In this document: positions 13,801 to 25,800 of the stretch, one piece after another | How the letters are laid out: each line of letters starts with the position of its first letter | How positions within the stretch are numbered: the first letter of the stretch is position 1 | Source of the DNA: Rotaria sp. Silwood1 | Lineage: Eukaryota > Rotifera > Eurotatoria > Philodinida > Philodinidae | Direction of reading: 5' to 3' | Assembly: GCA_905250075.1 (NCBI GenBank) | Contig: CAJNOP010000003.1 | Span: forward strand, 4,728,692 to 4,792,691 | Length of the DNA: 64,000 bases | The notes under the pieces: generated by a model | Told to the model about the DNA's origin: nothing | The model's database searches: none | The model's input: only the letters and a program-made list of their open reading frames with translations | Position numbers and translations under genes: made by a program

Positions 13801-16800
13801 GCGTTCATTTGTTTTTTTTTTGAATAGTAATCGTGTTTGATATGAGATTCTAGAACATATATGTTCCATTGGAACGAACTAGACTTATCATATCGAATAT
13901 CATCTGTTTTCCTAAACAAAAAACGAAAGCATGGTAAAAAATATTATTGCATATATTTTTTCGACAAACTAAGGTATAAACAAGTATTCATAGAATATAG
14001 AAGAAGAAGAAAATTATGAAAAGCAATGTTGAAAAAAAAAAATTCTAAAATGTTGAACATACTACGCTTGATTGAATTATTTTTGTTTTGTTCATTCGTA
14101 TATTCTTTGACAAATTGATTTTTATTTTGATTTAAGTTTCATTTCCTTAGTCTTGTCATAAAAACGTTTTTTTGTTCCGAAACAACCAATCTTACTGGAA
14201 CTGATGAAATGCTTGTTCCATTCTAAATAGTTCATAGTCGAAATTTGAATACAAAATATTGAATCGTTCAATAGTTAATACTAATATTAACAGCCAAGAA
14301 AGTAGATGTGTATTTGGTAAAGATTTTTCGTAGAAATTCAAAGACGCAGATTTCAGATTGAAGTCAAAACACAACTACGATCTGCCACAACACCTTACCA
14401 CAGTCGAGTTGTGCAAGCTTCGTTTCTATAATTTCTCAGCAAGTTTTTATTTGTATAGTTTGAAAAATCAACATGTCATGTTTCAAACAAAACTATTGTA
14501 CCTCAAATAAGAAAGAAAAAAAAAATTTTTGATTCCATTAACTTCTAGCGCATAACTGTCGACTCATTTTAAACATCTCCGGGGCTTTTTCATATTTAAA
14601 CTGGCTGAGAAATTTTGGTCGCAAAAAACAAATAAAAACAGAAAAATCTACGCCGAAGAAAAATACGAAAAAAACTTTCAGTTTCAACAATGAAGTGTTT
14701 TCTTTGGAAGCAGTGAATGTCAGTCGTTCGGATTTGATAGACCGCGTAGCGAGAGAGAGACTTATAAACAAAAAAACACTTCACCATCAGCATTCACGAA
14801 GACAACCACATACTCAAGTTCTCATACACGTACGCACCCACACCAAAAAATACACAACAACACCAACAAACGCACAACAACACCACAAACACCTTTGCTC
14901 AAAGGCAAATAACTACAAAAGTAACCATTTTTACTATTCATTCATGTCTTCTATGTTAACTGTCAAATTTCAATCAGATTTATATTGTAAATTATTTTAA
15001 AAATTTTCTTTTCTCATATAGCATGTACAAGTGAGTAGAAAAATTTTTCAAGTATTAATATAGCTCACATATTCTTCGAAGCATGTATTTCAAAGTACTT
15101 TTGTAAGTTCAATTTATTTTTTTTTGTTTTTGACAAAAAAATCAGAAAAAATGTGATATTTTATTAAAGTCATTCCATGACGAGGTACAAAAACACTTGT
15201 TAAGTTTATTTCATTGTTTAGAAAATTGATTTCTTTTTTTGATAACAGCTTCATATAAATTTAACTTGTCAAAAGTACAGACGTACATAACAGTTTATAT
15301 TATTATAGTTCGATATCAAAGAAAAAAAATCAATCTTTATAGTTGTAATCGACAGAAAAACTTACGTCTGGTTATGTATTTTTTTAGCAAAATATTTTTT
15401 TTTTACAAAAAACGAACATGTGTACCATCACAGTGGGTGTTCAAGTTTCAGATGTGACTTTCACATGATGAACTTCTATTAAAAGATATATTTCTCTGAT
15501 AAAACATATGATCGAACATAGGTTTGTCTGTTAATTTCGATTAAAGAATTAATATTACTTTGACTTTGCACTACACTAATATAAACTGTTAAGTACATCT
15601 GTAACTTTAGCAAGTTAAAATTATTTTGTTCAGGCTGTTATTATGAAAATACCAATTTTCTATACAATAAAGCAAACGTAACAGGTACGTTGATACCTCG
15701 CGATTGAGTGATTCTAATACAATATGACACTCGTTCGTTTTTTTTGTCAAATAAAACAAATAAATCGACCTTACCAAGGTATTTTGAAACACATGTTTGG
15801 AAGAATGTGAGAGCTATCAATAATGAAGGAATTTTTCTTTATTTTATTAACATGAAACTTAATCAAATGAACTTTATCTATTTTGAAAATAATTTACAAA
15901 ATAAATCTGATTGAAGTTTTGGCGATTCTGTGTAGAAGAAGTGAATGCATGATTAAAAGTACTACCTACTTAATCAATCAAGAGTTTGAAAATTTTTTTA
16001 CAGGATTAACAGTAATTAAATCAGTCCATGAATACATTTTCAATCTCTATCAAATTATATATAAATGAATGAAAAAATTTCACTGAAATTTTTACATTCG
16101 TCACCCTTTGTAGTAGATAGCATGAGAAAAAGATTCTTGTACATAGTATGTTTGCTAGTAAGTAGATTAGAAACTTTATCTTGTTTCTTTTTTCTCGTGC
16201 CATCAAGTAATGACAACATAACTTCATTAGAAAAATAACACATTACATTCATTATTTATTTTCACTTGACAAAACTTTCTCAATATCTATCTTTCAATAA
16301 GTCTTTGATAGCTAATAATAAAATTCATATTTTCAAAAAAATCTAAATACTATAAATCTTCAATGAATGTAAGTATTGAATTAACATTAATAGCCAATAT
16401 GTTGTAATTGTGTTAAATGAAGAAAAATGTTTATAACAATTCTCTTCATTTAGTCTTGATATTATGAAAGATTTTCTAATACACACTGATAAGTATCTTA
16501 TCGCTGTATGACAGCTACTATTAGATAAACACATCAATACATTTATTGATTGCTTGTTTATCTACAAAAAAAAATCAAACATCCAATAAAATAAAGATAT
16601 TAGGTAAAAAAATAATTGCTATATCGAGATCAAATACTACGATTCTCACGATTGATTCTATTTATATTCAGAATAGATGAAGAAAAAAACTAACCGACAT
16701 ATAGGTTGACTTTTTTCTCTTCTTAAATTTGATCGTTTAACTTATACGCATCAATAAATATCAGGTAATTTTAGTTTTATGTCATCGGTATCTGTTTTAT

Positions 16801-19800
16801 TTTGACTATATTATAATAGTATTGTCCATAAAACTAGGACAAAAATAGATGAGAATAATGTCTATGATACATTTCACCGATTTCTTGACGAATGTAATAA
16901 TCCATTTATTCCCGTAACATATATATATATATAAAGAGTTTGTTAGTATTTCTGTTCAATTGAACATTTATTGGTAAGAATAATGCCTCGAAATTGTTCA
17001 ACGAATAATTCATTGAAAGAAACAAAAATAAATTTACCGCGTTGGAAGATTTCATCCTCAATGAATAATCTTAATAATCGAACAAAATTAGCATGTCGAA
17101 CTTTTTCATCATCATCGTCATCATTCAAAATTGAGAAAAAGCAATTCGTATATATTCGTTACGGTATGTGTTAATTATGCCAGTCTTTTTTCCTTCATTA
17201 CAATTTGTCATTTGTTGACAAATAAACTTAAACCAAGGTAATCAGTAGACATAACCAATACACTTGCCTCCTTTTTTTTTTCTTTATACGTACTTAATTC
17301 AACCAAAAAAAAAACATTTTTTGTGAAGGTTATACTTTTTATCGAAAAGAGACAAATATATTACCATTTTGTTAAGAGTATTGTTATTGCAATCTATATA
17401 CTTATAGCATAATAAATAAGTCTAGTTTTTTTTTCATAAAATCAATAATTGCGTTAAGGATATATATAAGTGGATTCATCCAACTGTGAGTAGTTGTTAT
17501 TCCATTTATGTTCAATCAATTTTCTTAAATGACATACGTATGTAAGAGATTACGTAAAAAAATATCGACTGCAATTACTTCGATAACAACTTCATTATGC
17601 GATGACATTACATAGTACAGTTCTACCGGTGTAAACTCCATACATTAATATAAAGGATAGTAAATAGAAAAAAGAGAAAAGCGAATGAATGATGGTATTA
17701 TTCTTCCTCTTAGTAATATGTCATATATGCTATACTCTTCTTTTGCTGTTCTCTTTTACCTCACTCGTCCTCTCGCTCATTCTTCACACCGATTGTGGCT
17801 TGAATATACATTCTCTCTCTCTCTCTCTCTCTGTTTCGTTTTTTCGCTTACATTTATACGTACAGGTATTTTTTTGCAATGATGTCCCTGTACATACACT
17901 ATCACTCACTTGCTATTACTCCTCTTCTCTACCACGCGTTTGTCATATAAAGAAGAGAAGAAAGTAAAGATTCGGTATGATGATTACGATCATCGTCTAG
18001 CCTGAAATACAAAACTTCGTCACACACATACTGTATATTCGGATAGAGATACAATGGACTCAAGATATCCCTCTGCGATAAACATTCCACAACATTATGA
18101 TCTCAGACCGAATACTACTCACAATAACAATAATAGTAATCTGTCAAGTAATATAAAACGTTCAACACCTTTATCCAGTCGTTATTTTCATCGAGCTCCA
18201 CTAATATTTCCTCGTTATTATCAACATCTTCACAATTCACATTCACCATCACGAAATTCTTCATCATATTTGGATCCATTGAATAATCATCGACCTCGTT
18301 TTTTATCAGCTTGGGATCTTAGTCCAAGACCAGTAGTTTATAATTCGTCACGCAATATTGCAACAAATACTCCGATATCTACAGCAATGGTGAAACCAAA
18401 TGATGAGGGTTCGTGTATCTTGAACAGTTGTGCATTTCTTTAATTAGGTGTACGTCAAATTGTGTAATATTTCGCTCATTTCTTTTCTCTTCTTTTCACA
18501 ATATGCCAATAATGTCTGTCTATATGAATATATAGATATGCAGGAGAATTTTCTAGGGATTATTTATTGAAACAAACAGCAGGATCATTATTTTTCGTAT
18601 ACATCAAAATCTTTAACCTTAAGTAATGAAAAAAAAATCTCATTTATTATATGTAGTGAATGAATACATATAGAAATCAATATTTCAAAGAATTTCAATA
18701 TTCTTTTGTTGTTTGATCAATATAAAATAAGAATATGTGAAGTAAATGTCAGTAGAAAATAGAAAAAAGAGAATAACCTGTCACTACTCATCCTTGATAG
18801 ACGTAACAACAAAAAAAAAGAAAATGATTGTTCGTATTATATTTTTACAAGGTTTATATACATATATCAATGTAGAAAAATTTTTTACAACTTCTTAATT
18901 AATCAATCAACCAGAATAAGATATGCTTTAAGCTGAATATTTATGCTGTACTGTGTCTTTTCTTTTTTTCTTCTTTTCATTTCTTTTTTGATCAAATGAG
19001 ACCTTGCTGTTGGAAAGAACAAACAGAGACTATTTCATCGTCGTAAAACCAAAACACCTTACTCATTGATTGCTTACACATATCATCGTCAATCTTTAAT
19101 CTTCTTACATTTTTTTTCTATCATACTCATGTAAGCGGCGACAACGAAAATGAAAGCGTTGATAGAATCTCAAGCCGCGAAATCATATATGTGTGTGCAA
19201 GTGTCTGATTGCTTTCTCTTACTTCTTTTTGACGAGAAAAATGAATGAATGAGTAGGTTCCTCATTATAGAGAAGGACATCTATGTATATATGTACGAGA
19301 CGTTGAAGATGTATATATATATTTAGATTGTCAGGTACATCAAATTTTGAGCTTCTTTATATTTCATCGTTCAATCAAGGTAATATGTCATTAAGTTTAA
19401 TTGAAACAAAACTTAATTGACAATATCAAACTATAGAAACTATATTCACTTATATGATAATAAGTTATTTTATGAGAATTTTGTGAATTCTTCAATACAG
19501 AAAAATTGCTAATCAAAAAAGAAATAATGACAGAAAGATAAATAGTACCTCGAATTCATTGTTTCTTTTTGCATTTCATTTTGCTCTTTTCAAAAAAAAA
19601 AAAAGAAAGAAAGAAAGATCCTATTTCATCGTAATGAAAACGGACACTATTCAATCTTGACCTCTTATTGACAATTCTTTATATTCTATACGAATACACA
19701 GCTGTTGCAACCACAATTTCATTACTAATCGAACTATGTTAAAAGAGCAAAGAAAGAACTAGACAGACATCGAAGTATGTTCTGTCTTGTATTGAATAAA

Positions 19801-22800
19801 GGTAGACGAAGAAAGACTATTGGGATTAATAAATCGATAGATCAAGAAAAGAAAAATGTTGTTGACATTTGCTGACCAATCAAGTATACTAATGAATTGA
19901 CTAACGGTGCAGACTTCTTTTTTTTTTGGCCTCAGACGATTAGTAGGCATCAGCTGCTATTTTATTCTTGAAATCCTACATATATATATATATTCATACA
20001 TTTTCTTTTCTCTTTTTTTTTTGCATAGATCGTACTCAACTTCAAACTATGCCCGCGAAAGATTTTGCAGATTTAGTAATGTTACCACGTGAATGGCGTC
20101 GTGGTGATGATTGTATTCAATGGCCTAGAAATCATGATTATTATAATATTGTATGGCTTGAAAATCTATGGAAATATATTAATGAAAAACTTCCAAATGA
20201 TTTAACAATGCTTGAAAATACAAATATTCTATATTCACAACCATTATCACGTCCATTAGGTGCATCAACATCAAATAATACAATATCATTATATAAATTA
20301 TCAAAAAATATTGGTCTTATACAATTACCTATGTCAGCAAGTAAAGATGATTTAGCTATACAAAAAGTTTTATTAAAATTAAATTTTCATTGTATTGAAC
20401 CATTTCCTGATATAATACGTCGTCATAAATTAATTGATGAATATGTACCACAATTATCATGTTTAGGTTTATTACAAATATTTAAATGTCGTTTAAGACA
20501 TTTTACACAAATTAAAATTCAACATGAATTTAATACATTATTAAACGAACATGATATTAAATTATTGAGACAATATTTGTCAAGAATAATGACACAACAA
20601 TTAGATGATTCAAATATACAATGTATCAAACAATTACCTATATTTGATAATGCTTATTTAGCTAATGATTTAAATCAACAACAACTACAATATTATAAAT
20701 ATATTAGTTTAAATAATATTTTATATATTTATGAATCAGGAACGAAATTACCAATTGATATACAACCACCAAAACAATGTATTCATGTAACTGATAGTGA
20801 TTCAAGAATTTTATTAGATAAATTAGGTTATGTTATACATGATTTTACACATGTTGCTCGATATCTTATAACAACAATTGGACAACAACAGCAACAACAA
20901 CAACAACAGTTACAGCAACAACAAAATTCAAAGAATACAAATTTAAAAAATGAACAACAAAAAGCTGCATTTTTAGGTAAATTTATATAGTTCGAATAGA
21001 ATTTTTTAGTAGAACTTTTTCATCAAACCTTGCCGATGGATATTATATCGACAAGATTACAGAAAAAAAAACAAAAAAAAAATAGTTCCTATGTATTCTA
21101 GAAATGACATGTCATACACAAGAATGATATTCGATATAATCTAAATATCAACGGTTGTATTTATCCAAGGCTAAATTTTCACTGTCATTTGTATACATAG
21201 CCAAGGTCAGAATCAATTAGATTCTAATATAATTTATGTGCTCGCGTATCTCGAAAATCTATAACTTTATAAAGTGATCATCAAAAAGTTGGAAATTTCA
21301 TTTTTTTAAAGTTTATAGTCAAATAATTGTCGAACAAATCTGATATTTTTATTTTAAAATAAATTTTTACTTCTAGGAAAATGGCTTTTATTAAATTGTA
21401 CTAATTTAATACTAACAGATGTAGTTAGTCAAGATACATTATCAAATTGTCGTTTATTTCTTAATCGTAAAGGTGAACTTTGTTCATGTCAACAAATGTT
21501 TGATCCATCATCATTTCAAGCTAATAATAATAAAGAAAAATATTTAACTTTATTTGAAATAAAATATTTACCATCAATTGAATTATGTTCAACAAATGAA
21601 AATTTAATTTTATTAAAACATCTTAAATTAAGACAATTATATGATGTTAAATCTGATGAAATAATTGATATATGTGAATTAATAATAAAAGAACCATTAT
21701 CATCATCAACAACAAGTAATAAACGTTCATTAATGTTATTATTAACTGATTTTATTATCGATATATTAAATCAAAGTCCAAAAATAATTGATGAATATTC
21801 TCAAGCAAAACAAATTAGTCTTAGACAATATTTAAGTAATACACCATGGGTACCAGTTATGCTTGAAAAACCACATGGATATCCATCAACACTTACTTGG
21901 CAAGGTATATTATTATCAATAAAAAAAATATTTTTCATTGTTAGAATATACATATCAATAAAGATCAAATTACTGATCAAGGTCTGATATATTTGAGATA
22001 GATTGGCGTAATTTAGTCTACCATTTTATATGATTTGACGTCTAGTTACCATATAAATTTATAGGAATACAAAACGATGTAGACGTCCATATAGAAATAA
22101 TCAAAATTCCTAGAAGTATTTTCTGAAAGAAACGAAATTATTCAGTACTTCTGTATAATTAATATAATAGACTATAGCAAATATAAAAAGAGTAGATAAT
22201 CAAGATTAGTTGAGAATTAGTCCATTTTCGCCGAATTCTTTTTCACCGACGACGATTTTCGCCGAATTCCAACTTCTCCGAAAGAATTTTTCGCTCATTT
22301 AATGACCCTGAACTACAGCCCACCCCTACACACGCACTCACACCTATACTTACACACACCTGTGCACTCATTCCAATGTCTTCGTCAGCGAAAAATTCTT
22401 TCGGTGAAGTTGGAATTCGGCGAAAATGGAAATTACCGTAAGATCAACCTGAACCAGAGTCCAAAAAGATTCGAGTCTATGATAATATATAATATTCTCT
22501 TTTGTAATCTCTATATCTTATTATTCCTCTCAGTACAATAAGGTTATCCATCTGATGAATTTTAAATCCTTATTCGATCGAAGAATACGAGTCCCAAAAA
22601 ATTTGAAACTTCAAGGATCCTTATCGATGAAGTATGAATAATTTCAAAGTCAATATTAACTATAGTGTTTCAAAGAGTTACAATCGGAGTTTTACATAAA
22701 TTTGCAATCAATGCTGATTCATACATTCGTCGACTCTATAATCTTATAGAACAGATATATGTTTTCTAAATATTTCTTTCTATACTTTCTATTCATATTC

Positions 22801-25800
22801 AATAAAAATTCATTTTTTCATTCTTTCTTATCTTGTTTGTTTTTTTTTTCTCATAGGTTCAAATGATGCTCGTCATTCTTTTGTAACTCCTCGCGAAGTT
22901 TATGATAAGACTCATGGATTTCTTGTTGGTGCTGTGGCACTTATTTCATGTCTTGATCTTCCTGAACCATTATATTCATCAACACGTTCATCATCATCAT
23001 CATCAAATCGTATATTAGTTGATATGCGTGAAATAAAACTTGATTTATTAATAAAACAATTAAAATGTATTGTTTTATGTTATCAAAAAAGTTCTCCACA
23101 AGAACAAAAAAATGAAACATTTGATTATTTAAATTTATGTAAACGTCTCTATGATGCATTATCACATTTAAATAATCCAAATGATATATTAAAAGAAATG
23201 CGTTTATGTGATTTAACAGAATGGATATGGAATAGTACAAATGGTTTTTCATCAACAAATCATATTTATCTTATTGATAAAGTTCATCCATTAGCATCAT
23301 ATGTACAAATTCTTCCATATGAATTATATAATTATCGTAAGTTTTTTGAATCAATGGGTGTTAAATATTTTCCAGATGCATCAAAATTAGAAGATTTATT
23401 ACGTAATCAACAACAACAACCAATTGATGAAAATTTATTTAAATGGATTAAAGAAACATATACAAAAGATCGTCGTTTATTACAATTCGTTAATGATTTA
23501 GAATCAAAATTTAATTCAAAAGGAAATCATAAAACAAAAAATGTTAATGATGATCAAACACGTATTACATTTTCTAGTACACTTGATTTATCTGATGATA
23601 AAGTTTATCTTTATTTAACAGGTAAAGGAAATAACAATAATAAAAATAAAAAAAATAAAACAGATTAATTTTCTCTTTTTCTTTTTAGATATATTTAATC
23701 AACAAACGAATATTAAAGAAACAGTTATACAAGCATTAACAACAATATCAAAAGAAAAAAAAACTCAATTATTAACTGAAGAAGATTATTTTATACGTAA
23801 AATGTCTGGTAGTGAATATCAAAAAAATTTATATGATCATTATCGTGCATATAATGATTTACTTTTACCAAATTTAAATGTTTTACCAAAAAATGTTAAA
23901 GATACATTAGTTTTATTTGCATTAGATCATGCTGATAATACAATGCTAAATATATTAAAACAACATTGTTGTATACCATGTACACCAAATGGACGAACAT
24001 TAAATAAACCATCAAAACTAATACATCCATATTGTCGTTTAGCATCACTTTATTCTGATATTGATTCATTATTTCCATATGGTGGACAAGATTCTTATCT
24101 AAGAGAAGATCGTTTAAATGTTTTAAAATTACTTGGTAAGATAAATGAATTTTGTTAGATTTTATTTATTTTTTATTTAAAAAACTGTTAGCATAATCTC
24201 TGCATAATTACATATTTGAATCACAATGTAGTTGTTGTTGTCTATTACAAAGAGATTGTTATATTCTATCAATTTTGAGACAAATTTCTTCAAAATCATT
24301 TTATTTAATCCTTCAAAAAGGCAATAAGAAAGTAGTTTGTATATTATAACGAAATATTATTGATATACAGTCCTCGATTGTATATAAATAAACGTTGTCA
24401 CGGTTTGTGATAAATTGTCAAGATGCATGCTCGTTACAGTTTATTATGATGTTTGGAGGAATCGAAAATTTTACCTCTATACTTCACCATTCTTTGTACA
24501 TCACATTTCATAGAAATAGTATTTACACAAAAAAACAACATTTAGTTTATTTATGTCGTATGATAAAAGTAATCAACGCTATGAATAAGAGTTCTTTTCC
24601 GTTGCTTTGATTGAACCGTATTCATTTTTCGGAACAATTTAAAGTCATTTTATATTAAACAAAAAAATAAATAATAATGCTCGAATACAAGTTTCAGACT
24701 GTCTGGAAAAACAATTGAGGCAAGAATTTAGTTTCTATTTGGATATTGTTCAATAAAGAAAATGAAATGAAGAATAGAAAATAGTTAAGACTTTTTCAGA
24801 AATATAGTAATTACATACATAATTAATATTTATCATCAAAGCAATTTAACCACTAATAAATGAGATGAAAAATAATTTAGACAACATGTTAACAGCATTA
24901 TCAAAAAATAGTCTCAAGGATAATATATCGAAGATGACATACGTCCACAAACAGAACCATGTATGCAAATAAACAACTGAATTATAAATTTTATGCTTTT
25001 GTATTAAAAATATATAGTAGATTTTATTTCCACTTTCTTGTTTCTCAAATTCCATACAAGTTTAATAGTAGAGCGAATAGGATTTGCATAGAAACATCAA
25101 AGAAATAAATTAATTAATTCGAGCTTTCTAAATATTTTCTGTATCAACAAATATATCAAAATGAATATAGATAGATTTTATTAACAACATAAAACTAGAA
25201 GATAGTTTCTATGAAATATAGGATGTTCGGAAAGTTTTTAGTGAAAAAAATTTTTAAATATCTTCGTAATATTCTACCCCAACGGGCTGATATTTTTTAC
25301 CGTTGATAGAGAAATGTTCATACATAGCTGATATTGGCAGAAGATGCATTCACAAAAATTGTTTTGAAACATCACAACTGACTTCAACGCAGAACTGTAA
25401 CCTTTCATGAGTTATGAAAAAGTAATATTTTTATTCTCTAGTCAAGAATAAACAACATATCGAAGGTTTTGATTACTTTTGTCTACTAGTGTCGTTTGGT
25501 CTGAAATTTATACAGAAAATGCATGTCTTTTTACTTGTTATGGATGGAAAGTTTCTGTAAGAAATAAAATGAATTTATTGAGACAAGTACTATATTTTTT
25601 TTCTCTTCACAACTCGTAAAAGGTTATAATTCTTTGTTGAAGTCAGTTGTAATGCTTCTTCTGTCAATATCACCTATGAACACAGTCTATCAATGGTAAA
25701 AACATTAGCTGATTAGGTCAAAATATTACGAAGATATTTAAAGTTTTCTTTGATTAAGGAATTTCTAGATACCTTATATACAATTGATAATCGTAGACTT

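Larger units (their letters stand above)
10903..20028 (+). other. Giant sacsin-like intron (9.1 kb) with first-exon cluster B
   Basis: A phase-1 intron with GTAATC donor and GCATAG acceptor, far longer than the other introns. It contains four ATG-starting exons with phase-1 donors, listed separately. Between them lie locally GC-richer stretches with GA/CT tracts (about 11213-11240, 12478-12510, 14745-14762, 17813-17833). A CA-rich stretch at 14770-14900 ends near a donor-like AAAAGTAACC (about 14921) and could be a noncoding first exon. The rest is AT-rich with TA microsatellites (13305-13328, 16917-16933). Confidence 0.5.

Noticed and set aside
17685..17712. ATG followed by a phase-1 GTAATA donor in the giant intron
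   Set aside because: Only nine codons with a weak donor, and the surrounding sequence looks like promoter or UTR for 18054.
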